The notes beneath the pieces are model-generated. The model saw nothing but the letters and a program-made list of their open reading frames with translations, ran no database searches and was not told where the DNA came from. Below, in pieces: positions 17,517-26,345 of a stretch of DNA of 64,000 nucleotides; the stretch's first letter is position 1; the number at the start of each line of letters is the position of its first letter. A program made the translations under genes and the position numbers. The stretch spans positions 740,501 through 804,500 of the forward strand of contig NZ_AP024620.1 in assembly GCF_023734095.1 (NCBI RefSeq). The letters run 5' to 3'. Source of the DNA: Moorella sp. Hama-1. Lineage in GTDB: Bacteria; Bacillota; DSM-521; Neomoorellales; Neomoorellaceae.

Positions 17517-18545
17517 ATGAGGCAGTTATGGCGCCGGCTGCGCGCAACACCGGCGGTTTCGGGTTACCTGCTCTTACTTTTAGGTATCATCGTCAACATC
17601 CTGGTGCAGGGCCCCGGCTTTTTTAGCAGTTCCAATTTTAATTCCCTCCTGGCGGTAAATGCGCCCCTGGTGCTGGCAGCCATTGCCCAGACGGTAGTGG
17701 TGCTGACGGGGGGCATTGACCTCTCCATCGGCAGCAACATGACCCTGGTTAACACCCTGGCCATCGCCCTGGCCAACAAGGGGCACTGGCCGGTCGGGGC
17801 GAGCTGGACCGTAGCCCTGGTGGCCGCCACCCTGGTAGGGATAGGTAACGGCCTGATGGTGGCCTACCTCCGCATCCCGCCGTTGCTGGCTACCTTTGCT
17901 TCCATGTCCGTAGTCGGCGGTGTAGCCCTGTGGGTATGGCCCAAGCCGGGCGGCATGGTCCCATCCGCCCTTTATACCGCTTACGGCTCCTCCTTCCTGG
18001 GCATTCCTGTGGCCGGTTGGATTATCGTGGCGATGGGGTTGCTGTGGCTGGTAGTCTCCCGGCAGCGAGTGGGAATCTACCTTCGCGCCGTCGGCGGCCG
18101 TGAGCGCAGCGCCTACGCCTCAGGGATCAACACAGCCGGAGTAAAGTTCTTCGCCTATACCTTCAGCGGCTGCATCACCGGCGTGGCCGGCCTGTGCCTG
18201 ACGGCCCTGACCGCTTCCGGCGACCCCAAGATCGGCCTCCTCTTCGGCCTCAATTCCATTGCCGCCGTGATCCTGGGGGGCTGCAGCCTTTCCGGGGGCT
18301 GGGGCAGCGTCGGCGGTTCCATAGCCGGGGCCCTCTTCCTGGGGCTCATCAATAATATCGTCTTTTTCCTCTTCCGCAATTTCGTCAACAATATTCCTGG
18401 CCTGACGAGCCTGGCCTCCTTCTACCAGCAACTCCTGGCCAATCTGATCGTAATCCTGGGCCTGGCCAGCGCCGCCCTGACCCAGCGGGGCGAGACCGGC
18501 GTCGGCGGGCGCCGGCGTCGCCGGGGAGGTACCCAGCATGCCTAA
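17517..18545 (+). CDS. Sugar ABC transporter permease 1 (RbsC type)
   Basis: 342 residues, about eight to ten hydrophobic segments, with the family motif VVLTGGIDLSIGSNMTL near residue 60-75 and the cytoplasmic coupling segment AVGGRERSAYASGI. The ATG follows the ATPase stop immediately. The last ~20 residues are Arg/Gly-rich and cytoplasmic. It is one half of a heterodimeric membrane channel; its C-terminal codons overlap the second permease gene by 8 bp. Confidence 0.92.
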   Translation: MRQLWRRLRATPAVSGYLLLLLGIIVNILVQGPGFFSSSNFNSLLAVNAPLVLAAIAQTVVVLTGGIDLSIGSNMTLVNTLAIALANKGHWPVGASWTVALVAATLVGIGNGLMVAYLRIPPLLATFASMSVVGGVALWVWPKPGGMVPSALYTAYGSSFLGIPVAGWIIVAMGLLWLVVSRQRVGIYLRAVGGRERSAYASGINTAGVKFFAYTFSGCITGVAGLCLTALTASGDPKIGLLFGLNSIAAVILGGCSLSGGWGSVGGSIAGALFLGLINNIVFFLFRNFVNNIPGLTSLASFYQQLLANLIVILGLASAALTQRGETGVGGRRRRRGGTQHA

Positions 18546-19497
18546 AGTCAGTCAGAACTTGCGGCAAAACCAGCTTTTCATGGCCGGCCTCATCGCCATC
18601 GCCCTCTTTATCGGCGGCGGCCTGGTCAACGCCAGCTTCTTATCGCCGGCCAATATCGGCAGCATCCTCGCCATGGCGGTCCTCCTGGGCTTCGCCGCCG
18701 CCGGCCAGACCCTGGTGGTTATTGCCGGCGGGGAAGGCATTGACCTCTCCGTAGGGGCGGTCATGTCCCTGGGCGCGGTTTTGGCGGCCCAGACCATGGC
18801 CGGTCAAAACAGCAATATCGCCCCGGCCCTGGTGCTGGTAATCCTCGCCGGGGCGACCATCGGCCTGTTCAACGCCGCCGGCATCCTCTACGCCCGGGTG
18901 CCGCCCCTGGTAATGACCATGGCCATGGCCAACGTGGTGACCACCATCCAGCTCATCTACACCCACGGTTCACCCGTGGGCATGCCGGCCCCTATCATCG
19001 CCTTCTTGGGCTCGCGCCGGCTGTTTCCCTTCCTGCCCTGGCTGGTGGTCCTGGGCCTCATCATGATTATCCTGATGCAGTTTATCCTGCGCCGGACTGT
19101 CTACGGCCAGCAGGTCTACGCCATCGGCAGCAACTACAACGCCGCCTACCTGGCCGGGGTGCGGGCCGCCACGGTCAAGGGCATCGCCTATATCTTGAGC
19201 GGCATTTTAAGCAGCCTGGCCGGCTTCTGGCTTATCGCCTACAATAACTTTGTTTTCGTCAACATGGGCGCCGCCTACGTCTTGCCGTCGGTAGCGGCGG
19301 TGGTCATCGGCGGCACCTCCCTGGCCGGGGGTGAAGGCTCCTATACCGGCACAGTGCTCGGCTCGGTCATCCTTACCGCCCTGGCCAGCCTGCTGGTGGT
19401 GCTGCATACCGACGAAGCCGGGCGGCAGATCATCAACGGCCTGGTCCTGATCCTGCTCCTGGCCCTGTACACCCGGCAGCCGGCCATCCGGCAGTAG
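18538..19497 (+). CDS. Sugar ABC transporter permease 2 (RbsC type)
   Basis: 319 residues, multi-spanning, with VIAGGEGIDLSVGAVMSLGA matching the RbsC motif and YAIGSNYNAAYLAGV as the coupling segment. It overlaps the first permease gene by 8 bp, indicating coupled translation and a heterodimeric permease. Two distinct permeases are less usual than a homodimer for ribose-type systems. Confidence 0.92.
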   Translation: MPKVSQNLRQNQLFMAGLIAIALFIGGGLVNASFLSPANIGSILAMAVLLGFAAAGQTLVVIAGGEGIDLSVGAVMSLGAVLAAQTMAGQNSNIAPALVLVILAGATIGLFNAAGILYARVPPLVMTMAMANVVTTIQLIYTHGSPVGMPAPIIAFLGSRRLFPFLPWLVVLGLIMIILMQFILRRTVYGQQVYAIGSNYNAAYLAGVRAATVKGIAYILSGILSSLAGFWLIAYNNFVFVNMGAAYVLPSVAAVVIGGTSLAGGEGSYTGTVLGSVILTALASLLVVLHTDEAGRQIINGLVLILLLALYTRQPAIRQ

Positions 19498-19531
19498 CAC
19501 CTTTTATCTCTCTTGACGGAGGACAGGTAAA

Positions 19532-20545
19532 GTGAGTAATGCAGAAGTAATTAATATCGGTATTGTCGGCGCCGGGTTTATCGGGGAGATCCACGCCGCC
19601 GGTTACGCCCATAATCCCCGGGCGCGGCTGGCGGCCGTAGCGGATATCCGGCCGGAAAAGGCCGGTGCCCTGGCGGCGCAGTACGGCCTTAAATCCTACG
19701 CCACCCTGGACGAGATGCTGGCCGCAGAAAAGGTGGACGCCGTCGATGTCTGCCTGCCGTCCCCCTTCCATCGCGAGGCCGTGGTCCAGGCCGCTGCTGC
19801 CGGGAAGCACATCCTGGTAGAAAAGCCTTTCGCCATCAACCTGGACGACATCGACGCCATGATGGCAGCCGTCGCGGCCGCCGGCGTCCGCTTGATGGTC
19901 GCCCACGTCTGCCGGTTCATGCCCGAATACATGGTGGTGAAGTCCCTGGTGGCGGCAGGGAAGCTGGGCCGGCCCCTTTTCTTCGGCGCCTGGCGGGAAT
20001 CCGCCACTCCAGGTTGGAGCTGGAACAACTGGCTCCTGGACCGCAATCAGAGCGGCGGTACCATTATGGACCTGCAAATCCACGACATCGACATTAGCAA
20101 CTGGCTGCTGGGAACGCCGGCCTCCTTTTCCATGCACGAAATCATGGCCCCCGGGCGGCCAGGCCCGGCCCACGTGGTATCCAATCTGGTCTATGATAAC
20201 GGCGCCCTGGCCGGCCTGGAGGCCGGTCACTTGATGCCGGCCTCCTACCCCTTTACCACCGGCTACCGCCTGGTAGGCGAGGAAGGGGCCGTTGAGTTCC
20301 TGAGCCCCAGGGAGGGTGAAAAACAGGTCCTGGTCTACAACGGGGATGGAGTGACGACCCTAAGGGGCGCCGACCTGCCGCCGGTACTAGCCGGCGATCC
20401 CTACGCCGAGGAACTGGCCCATTTCGTCGACTGCCTCCTGACCGGTGCCCCCTTCCGGGTCAGCCCGGCCGAAGCGCGGTTGGCAGTGGCAACAGCATTA
20501 AAACTAAGGGAGTCTGCTAACCGGGGCAGCGGGCTCGTCAGTTAG
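19532..20545 (+). CDS. Gfo/Idh/MocA-family sugar dehydrogenase (first of three)
   Basis: 337 residues. The N-terminal Rossmann fold shows IGIVGAGFIGEIHAAGYA and the family EKP motif in HILVEKPFA. The C-terminal substrate domain has GGTIMDLQIHDIDISNWLLG, which carries the conserved Asp/His pair. It uses NAD(P)H to oxidise or reduce a sugar or cyclitol hydroxyl. The GTG start follows ACGGAGGACAGG. It directly follows the importer, so it probably acts early on the imported sugar. Confidence 0.9.
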   Translation: MSNAEVINIGIVGAGFIGEIHAAGYAHNPRARLAAVADIRPEKAGALAAQYGLKSYATLDEMLAAEKVDAVDVCLPSPFHREAVVQAAAAGKHILVEKPFAINLDDIDAMMAAVAAAGVRLMVAHVCRFMPEYMVVKSLVAAGKLGRPLFFGAWRESATPGWSWNNWLLDRNQSGGTIMDLQIHDIDISNWLLGTPASFSMHEIMAPGRPGPAHVVSNLVYDNGALAGLEAGHLMPASYPFTTGYRLVGEEGAVEFLSPREGEKQVLVYNGDGVTTLRGADLPPVLAGDPYAEELAHFVDCLLTGAPFRVSPAEARLAVATALKLRESANRGSGLVS

Positions 20546-20644
20546 CCCTGCAGTACCCGCTCCTCGTACGACAGGGAATAAAGCCTGCCGTTAGACAGGG
20601 CAGGCTTCGCCACTTAACCCTACAGCACCCGCGCTACGTACGAC
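20546..20644. repeat. 27-bp imperfect direct repeats flanking a hairpin
   Basis: CCCTGCAGTACCCGCTCCTC at 20546 and CCCTACAGCACCCGCGCTAC at 20618 begin two similar 27-bp units, both ending in GTACGAC. Between them lies a perfect 9-bp stem AAGCCTGCC/GGCAGGCTT (20581-20607). It sits in the gap between the first and second dehydrogenase genes. It may attenuate or process the operon transcript; no T-run follows the stem. Confidence 0.5.
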
Positions 20645-20735
20645 CCGCCATTTAGCACTACTACGTAAACATCATTGTAAACATCAACTTTTGGCGGGCA
20701 ATAATCTAACTTCCGCTGCTGGAAGGTGAATAAGC

Positions 20736-21716
20736 ATGACTCTACGTATAGGCCTTATCGGCTGCGGGGCCGCCGGCCAGGCCCATGCCGCCGCCTACCG
20801 GGGCATTGAGGGAGTAGAACTCCGGGCTGTGGCCGATACCGACGTCGCGGCCGCCACCCGGCTGGCCGCGATCGCCGGCTGTCAGGCCCTGTCCCCGGGA
20901 GAACTCCTGGCTGCCGATTTAGACGTAGTTGCTATCGCGACCCCGACCCCTACCCACGCCGCCCTGGTGCAGGAAGCCGCCCGCCGGGGTAAGGATATCC
21001 TCTGCGAAACCCCCCTGGCCCGCACCCTGGACCAGGCCCGGGCCGCCGTGGCCGCCTGCCGGGAGGCGGAGGTCCGCCTTATCCCTTTACACCTCAACGC
21101 CTTTATGCCACCCCTGCGCCGGGCCGGAGAGCTCCTGGCCGACGGCAGCCTGGGCCAGGTCGGGGTGGTGCGGATCACTCGGCGCCGGCCCGGCGTCCCG
21201 GCCGGCGCCGGCGCCTGGCGCCGCGGCCTGCAGGCGAGCGGCGGCGTCATCCTCGACCTCCTCGCCCAGGATATAGCCTTCCTGATTGGCTGCTGCGGCC
21301 GGGTAGAGCGGGTTTACGCCGCTTCCACCGCCAACCGGGAGCTCCTGGACGGGGAGTACGCCCTGGTCTCCCTCCGCCTGCAGAACGGCATTATCGCCCA
21401 CCTGGACGGGAACTGGCTGCCGGGGGATCAGGGCGGCGACGAGCTGGAGATCGCGGCCAGCAACGGCCTGATCGCCTATTCCGAAGAAAACACGGCGCCC
21501 CTCAGGTTAACCTTCGGCGTCGGGCCGGGGAAACGTATCCTGGCTAGCCCGGTGGACGAGGACTTGTACGCCGCCGGCTTAAGGGCAGCCCTGCGGGCCT
21601 TGGAGGACGGCGATGCCGCACCTCCGGCCGGCGTCGAGGTGGCCCTCCATACCCTGGAGGTGGCCCTGGCGGCCCTGGAATCGGCGGCCACCGGCCGGGT
21701 TCTCACTATAGCGTAA
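20736..21716 (+). CDS. Gfo/Idh/MocA-family dehydrogenase with altered EKP motif (second of three)
   Basis: 326 residues; Rossmann motif IGLIGCGAAGQAHAAAYRG. The usual EKP catalytic-lysine motif reads ILCETPLAR, so the lysine is replaced by threonine. The later region has GGVILDLLAQDIAFLIGCCG in place of the common D-x-x-x-H pattern, so the histidine is also missing. It may therefore have lost classic dehydrogenase activity or use a different residue. GGAAGGTG precedes the ATG. The gene stands between two family members that keep EKP. Confidence 0.85.
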   Translation: MTLRIGLIGCGAAGQAHAAAYRGIEGVELRAVADTDVAAATRLAAIAGCQALSPGELLAADLDVVAIATPTPTHAALVQEAARRGKDILCETPLARTLDQARAAVAACREAEVRLIPLHLNAFMPPLRRAGELLADGSLGQVGVVRITRRRPGVPAGAGAWRRGLQASGGVILDLLAQDIAFLIGCCGRVERVYAASTANRELLDGEYALVSLRLQNGIIAHLDGNWLPGDQGGDELEIAASNGLIAYSEENTAPLRLTFGVGPGKRILASPVDEDLYAAGLRAALRALEDGDAAPPAGVEVALHTLEVALAALESAATGRVLTIA

Positions 21717-21732
21717 TCAGGAGATGACGGGG

Positions 21733-22713
21733 ATGAAGATTGGTATCTTAAGTTTCGCCCACATGCACGCCTACAGCTACGCCGCCGCCCTTACCCGCCT
21801 GCCCGGGGTGGAATTCACCGGCCTGGCCGACGACGACGCCGAGCGGGGCCAGGCCGCGGCCGCAGAGTATGCCACCAGGTACTTCCCCACGGCGGCAGAC
21901 CTGTTAGCTACCGACATCGACGGGGTCATTATTTGCTCCGCCAATGCCGACCACGAGGAATTGGCCCTGGCCGCTGCGGCCCGGGGTAAACATATATTGT
22001 GTGAAAAGCCCCTTGCCACCACCATCGCCGCCGCCAACCGCATGATCGCCGCCTGCCGGGACAACAACGTCCAGCTGGGCGTCGCCTTTCCCTGCCGCTT
22101 TCACCCGGCGGCGCGCCGGTTGCGGGAGGAGATCCAGGCCGGCAAGCTGGGCCGGGTCATGGCCATCCGCGCTACCAACCACGGCTCGCTGCCGCCCGGC
22201 TGGTTTTTAGACCGGGAAAAGGCCGGCGGCGGCGCCGTCATGGACCATACCGTCCACGTCGTCGACCTCCTGCGGTGGTTTTTAGGGCAGGAAGTGACCC
22301 GGGTCTATGCTGAAGCCGGCACCCTCCTCCACGATATCGCCATCGACGACTGCGGCCTCCTTTCCCTGGAACTGAGCGGCGGCGCCTTCGCCACCCTGGA
22401 TACCAGCTGGTCACGGCCCGAGGGGTTCCCCACCTGGGGGGACGTGACCGTGGAGATCGTGGGCACCGGCGGTACCGCCTACCTGGACCTGTTTGCCCAG
22501 AACCTGGCGGTTTACGGCCCGGGTGAACTGACCACCCGCTACGAAAACTGGGGCAGCGACGCCGATTACCTCCTGGTGCAGGATTTCGTAATCAGCATCG
22601 CCGCCGGCCGCCAGCCCCTCGTTTCCGGCCTGGACGGGCTAAAGGCCCTGGAAGTGGCCCTGGCCGCCTACCGCGCGGCCGCAACCCATGAACCAGTTGC
22701 GGTGGGAAACTGA
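21733..22713 (+). CDS. Gfo/Idh/MocA-family dehydrogenase (third of three)
   Basis: 326 residues; starts MKIGILSFAHMHAYSYA, where the nucleotide-binding loop is atypical (SFAHMHA rather than GxGxxG), but ILCEKPLAT and GGGAVMDHTVHVVDLLRWFLG retain EKP and the Asp/His motif. The ATG at 21733 is preferred because AGGAG lies 8-9 bases upstream; the ATG at 21724 abuts that ribosome site. This subgroup resembles enzymes that act on keto- or inositol-like substrates. It lies 7-16 bp after the second dehydrogenase, within the same operon. Confidence 0.87.
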   Translation: MKIGILSFAHMHAYSYAAALTRLPGVEFTGLADDDAERGQAAAAEYATRYFPTAADLLATDIDGVIICSANADHEELALAAAARGKHILCEKPLATTIAAANRMIAACRDNNVQLGVAFPCRFHPAARRLREEIQAGKLGRVMAIRATNHGSLPPGWFLDREKAGGGAVMDHTVHVVDLLRWFLGQEVTRVYAEAGTLLHDIAIDDCGLLSLELSGGAFATLDTSWSRPEGFPTWGDVTVEIVGTGGTAYLDLFAQNLAVYGPGELTTRYENWGSDADYLLVQDFVISIAAGRQPLVSGLDGLKALEVALAAYRAAATHEPVAVGN

Positions 22714-22714
22714 C

Positions 22715-23785
22715 ATGGGGGGAGAACGTGACTGCAAAACCAACCAAGGGGCCTTGATAACCAGCAAAGGAGGAACCAATATTAGTGAGAAAGGCAGTTA
22801 TGTCCTGGGAGTAGATCTCGGCGGCACCAAAATCGCCTTTGGCCTGGTGGATCAGGCCGGTCAGGTCGTCAAAGATCTTATTGTACCTACCTGTCCCGGG
22901 GAGGGCGCTATGGGAGTCATCCAGCGGATCATCGCCGGGCTGCGGCAGGTGGCGGCGGCCGCCGGCGACCGGCAGGGGATCAAGGGCATCGGCATAGTCG
23001 TGCCCGGCGTCCTCGATGTTGATAGCGGCAGGGTCGTCCTGGCTTCCAACTTGAACTGGCGGGACGTCCCCATCAGCGCCATCCTGGAAAAGGAACTCAA
23101 CCTCCCCCTCTTCCTGGAGAACGACGCCCGGGCGGCGGCCTGGGGGGAGAAGTGTTTCGGCCAGGGGCGGCGGGTCGAAGACCTGTTGTATATCGCCATT
23201 GGCACCGGTATCGGCGGCGGCCTGATCCTGGGCGGCCGGATCTATCGCGGCCATCACGGTAACGCCGGCGAAATCGGCCACATGGTTATCGACCCGGAAG
23301 GGCCCCTCTGCGGCTGCGGTAACCGCGGCTGCTGGGAGGCCCTGGCCTCGGGCCGGGCCATCGCCAATCGGGCGGCGGCCCTCCTCGCCGCCGGCCGGCC
23401 CTCGAGCCTGGGGGCCCTGGCAGGCCGGGGCGAGGAGGTCACCGCCCTCCACGTCGCCACTGCCGCCGCAGCCGGCGATGAACTGGCCCTGGAGGTTATG
23501 GGGGAAGCGGCCCGGTATATCGGCCTGGGCATCGCCTCCCTGGTGACCATCTTCGACCCGGAGCTGGTGGTTCTGGGCGGCGGCGTCAGCCGGAATGGCA
23601 GCCTGCTGCTCGCCACGGTAACGCGAGTGGTGCGCCAGCGTGCCCTGCCCCCGGCCGCCGGGGACGTGCAAATAGTCTTATCCACCTGGCCGGAAATGGC
23701 GGGGGTCGTCGGCGCCGCCGCCGTAGCCTTTTCCCGGCTGGGCCTGCTGGACGAAGGAGGCAAGGCCTTATGTCGCGCATGTTAA
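22715..23785 (+). CDS. ROK-family sugar kinase
   Basis: About 356 residues. The phosphate-binding LGVDLGGTKIAFGLVDQ, the catalytic ENDARAAAWGEKCFGQG, and the GHMVIDPEGPLCGCGNRGCW zinc box define a ROK kinase such as glucokinase or N-acetylglucosamine/N-acetylmannosamine kinase. No DNA-binding domain is present. The start is uncertain. The ATG at 22715 has a weak GGTGGG site, while a perfect AAAGGAGG lies 7 bases before an in-frame ATT at 22781, just before the fold begins. In this operon it would phosphorylate the imported sugar before NagA and the SIS enzyme act. Confidence 0.88.
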   Translation: MGGERDCKTNQGALITSKGGTNISEKGSYVLGVDLGGTKIAFGLVDQAGQVVKDLIVPTCPGEGAMGVIQRIIAGLRQVAAAAGDRQGIKGIGIVVPGVLDVDSGRVVLASNLNWRDVPISAILEKELNLPLFLENDARAAAWGEKCFGQGRRVEDLLYIAIGTGIGGGLILGGRIYRGHHGNAGEIGHMVIDPEGPLCGCGNRGCWEALASGRAIANRAAALLAAGRPSSLGALAGRGEEVTALHVATAAAAGDELALEVMGEAARYIGLGIASLVTIFDPELVVLGGGVSRNGSLLLATVTRVVRQRALPPAAGDVQIVLSTWPEMAGVVGAAAVAFSRLGLLDEGGKALCRAC

Positions 23786-24804
23786 CGGAAATCCGGGAAC
23801 AACCCGGGGTTTTACGCCGGTTGCTCCAGGAGGAAGCAGAAAACATCCGCTCCCTGGCCGCCCGCATCCGGGAGCGGCAGTGCCGCTACGCGGTCATCGC
23901 CGCCCGGGGCACCTCCGACCATGCCGCCACCTTCGCCAAATACGCCCTGGAGGTCTACACCGGCCTGCCGGTGGCCCTGGCCGCCCCCTCGGTAATCACC
24001 CTCTACCAGGGCCGCCTGTCGCTGCAGGACGCCCTGGTAATCGGCATCTCCCAGTCCGGTGAGGCGGCCGACGTGGGGGAGATCCTGCGCCAGGGCCGGG
24101 AGAGCGGCGCGGTAGTAGTCACCATCACCAACGAACCAGAATCCACCATGGCCCGGGAAGCCGACCACCTGCTCCTCTGCCGGGCCGGCAAGGAGACGGC
24201 CCTGGCGGCGACCAAGACCTATACCAGCGAGCTGGCCCTCCTGGGGCTGCTGGTGGCGGCTCTGGCCGGACGTGACGACCTGGCCGGCGCCCTGGCCGGG
24301 GTGCCGGACGCCCTGGAGGCCTGCCTGGCCCTGGCGCCCCGCATCAAGCAGGCCGTGGAGCGGTACGCTTATATGGGCGAATGCGTGGTTTTGGGCCGGG
24401 GGCTGAACTATCCCACCGCCCTGGAGGCGGCCCTGAAGCTGCAGGAAACCTCCTACGTCCAGGCCCAGGGCTTCTCTGCCGCCGACTTTCTCCACGGCCC
24501 CATCGCCATTGTCGACCGGGGCTTCCCGGCCATTATCGTAGCCCCGGCCGGCAGGAGCTACCAGCAGATGCAGGCCATGGCCGGCCAGCTCCTGGCCCGG
24601 GGGGCGGAACTCATCGTCCTCTCCGACCAGCGGGAGATCCTGGGCCTGGCCCGCACCGGCCTGGAGCTGCCCGCCGTGGACGAGTTCGCCTCGCCCCTCA
24701 CCAGCATCGTCGCCCTGCAGCTCTTCGCCTGCTTCCTGGCGGAGGCCAGGGGCCTGGACCCCGATAAACCGCGGGGATTGCGTAAGGTAACCGTGACCCG
24801 TTAG
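23770..24804 (+). CDS. SIS-domain amino-sugar phosphate deaminase/isomerase
   Basis: 344 residues with two SIS domains, like the isomerase half of GlmS without the glutaminase domain. Visible motifs are AARGTSDHAATFAKYAL, GISQSGEAADV, TKTYTSELALL and the C-terminal ALKLQETSYVQAQGF with FLHGP. Stand-alone proteins of this type include SIS-fold glucosamine-6-phosphate deaminases (NagB-II). It overlaps the kinase gene by 16 bp and is followed by NagA, so conversion of glucosamine-6-phosphate to fructose-6-phosphate is the likely reaction. AgaS-type galactosamine or other aldose-ketose isomerases are alternatives. Confidence 0.85.
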   Translation: MSRMLTEIREQPGVLRRLLQEEAENIRSLAARIRERQCRYAVIAARGTSDHAATFAKYALEVYTGLPVALAAPSVITLYQGRLSLQDALVIGISQSGEAADVGEILRQGRESGAVVVTITNEPESTMAREADHLLLCRAGKETALAATKTYTSELALLGLLVAALAGRDDLAGALAGVPDALEACLALAPRIKQAVERYAYMGECVVLGRGLNYPTALEAALKLQETSYVQAQGFSAADFLHGPIAIVDRGFPAIIVAPAGRSYQQMQAMAGQLLARGAELIVLSDQREILGLARTGLELPAVDEFASPLTSIVALQLFACFLAEARGLDPDKPRGLRKVTVTR

Positions 24805-24809
24805 AGGAT

Positions 24810-26099
24810 GTGCTGACTGACGCTATGACAGCCACTACTTTTTCCCTGCAGGGCGGTACCATCGTCCTACCAGACCGGCTGCTGCCCGGGGGAACCCTCA
24901 CCATCAGCGGCAGTAAAATCGCCGCCCTGGCCGGCCCCGGCGCCGGCAGGGAGGGGGCGACCATCGGCACGCCCGGCAACGCAGCCGGTAATGGTGACCT
25001 GGCCGGCCCTGCTGGGGTGCCCCCGGGCGTAACCATCGATGTTTCCGGCCGTTATATCTGCCCGGGGTTCCTCGACCTCCACGTCCATGGCGGCGGCGGC
25101 CACGGTTTTGACTGGCAGCAGCCGTGGGCGGAATGGGCGCAGGTGACCCGGTTCCACGCCCGTCACGGCGTCACCGGCCTCCTGGCCACCGTCCCGGCCC
25201 CCCACGGTGAGTGGCACCTCCTCGAGGCCTTCCGCCGGGAGACGGCCGGCAGGCCCTGGAGGGGGAGCACTATCCTCGGCCTGCACCTGGAGGGGCCGTA
25301 CTTAAGCCCGGCGCGCCGCGGTTGCTGGCCGGAATCCTCCCTGCGGCTTCTCCGACCTGACCAATGTCGCACCCTCACCGAAGCCGCCGGTCCCGCCCTG
25401 AAAATCATCACCCTGGCCCCGGAACTGCCCGGGGCCCTGGAATGCATCAACCTGCTGGCCGCCGCCGGGGTAGCGGTCGCCATCGGCCACACGGACGCCA
25501 CCTACGACCAGGCCGTCCAGGCGGCCCGCGCCGGCGCTTGCCGGGTCACCCACCTCTACAACGCCATGCGGGGGCTGCACCACCGGGAACCAGGGGCAGT
25601 AGGGGCCGCCCTGGACCTCCCGGAGGTCACGGTAGAGATGATCTGCGACGGCGTCCACGTCCACCCGGCGGCCCTGCGCCTGGCCTGGCGGGCCAAAGGA
25701 AGCGATGGCATCAACCTGGTCACCGACGCCAGCCCCCTGGCCGGGTCTACCGGCCGGCAGCCAAAGGTGCAGTTCGGCCAGTTCCCGGTACAGATCGTCG
25801 ACGGCGCCTGCCGCACCCCCGACGGCGCCCTGGCCGGCAGCCTCCTCACCCTGGACCGGGCCGTGGCCAACGCCGTCCGGTTGCTGGATGTCCCCGTCTG
25901 GGAGGCGGTACGCATGGCCAGCCTGGTCCCCGCCCGCTCCCTGGGCATCGATGACCGCAAAGGGACCCTTGCCTCCGGCAAAGACGCGGATATCGCCGTC
26001 CTGGACGGCGATATCCAGGTCGAAGCCACCTTCATCGCCGGCCGCCCGGCCTATATCGCCCCCGGGGCCGCCGCGAGGTATCAAGACCTGTTGCGGTAG
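24810..26099 (+). CDS. nagA: N-acetylglucosamine-6-phosphate deacetylase
   Basis: 429 residues in the amidohydrolase fold. Metal and substrate motifs are in order: GFLDLHVHGGGGHGFD, LHLEGPYLSPARRG, AIGHTDATYDQA, THLYNAMRGLHHREPG and VTDASPLAG with the catalytic aspartate. It removes acetate from GlcNAc-6-phosphate (or a similar sugar) in the cytoplasm. The start may be GTG 24810 or ATG 24825. An unusual Gly/Ala/Pro-rich stretch of roughly 25 residues (EGATIGTPGNAAGNG...) interrupts the N-terminal beta domain, probably as a surface loop. It is the last gene of the operon. Confidence 0.92.
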   Translation: MLTDAMTATTFSLQGGTIVLPDRLLPGGTLTISGSKIAALAGPGAGREGATIGTPGNAAGNGDLAGPAGVPPGVTIDVSGRYICPGFLDLHVHGGGGHGFDWQQPWAEWAQVTRFHARHGVTGLLATVPAPHGEWHLLEAFRRETAGRPWRGSTILGLHLEGPYLSPARRGCWPESSLRLLRPDQCRTLTEAAGPALKIITLAPELPGALECINLLAAAGVAVAIGHTDATYDQAVQAARAGACRVTHLYNAMRGLHHREPGAVGAALDLPEVTVEMICDGVHVHPAALRLAWRAKGSDGINLVTDASPLAGSTGRQPKVQFGQFPVQIVDGACRTPDGALAGSLLTLDRAVANAVRLLDVPVWEAVRMASLVPARSLGIDDRKGTLASGKDADIAVLDGDIQVEATFIAGRPAYIAPGAAARYQDLLR

Positions 26100-26345
26100 C
26101 CATTGACATAGCGCAGCCGCCCCAGGGCGCTCGGCTAGGGCCTCTAAGCTACACAACCAGCAAGGAGTTTATCCCCTTACCCAACCGCTTAGGGGCCTAC
26201 TATTCCCACATTATACCTGGCCCGGAGCTAAAAATCGAGGGAATAATGCTCCACACCATCGTTTACTTAGCAACTTTCCCCATCATTGTCATGATAGCGC
26301 AATCGGGCAAGATTTTTTCCTCCAGGGCAATGACGGGCAACTCAC

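Noticed and set aside
22592-23671. Long minus-strand frame opposite the ROK kinase
   Set aside because: Shadow of GC-rich coding sequence; the + strand kinase motifs are unambiguous.
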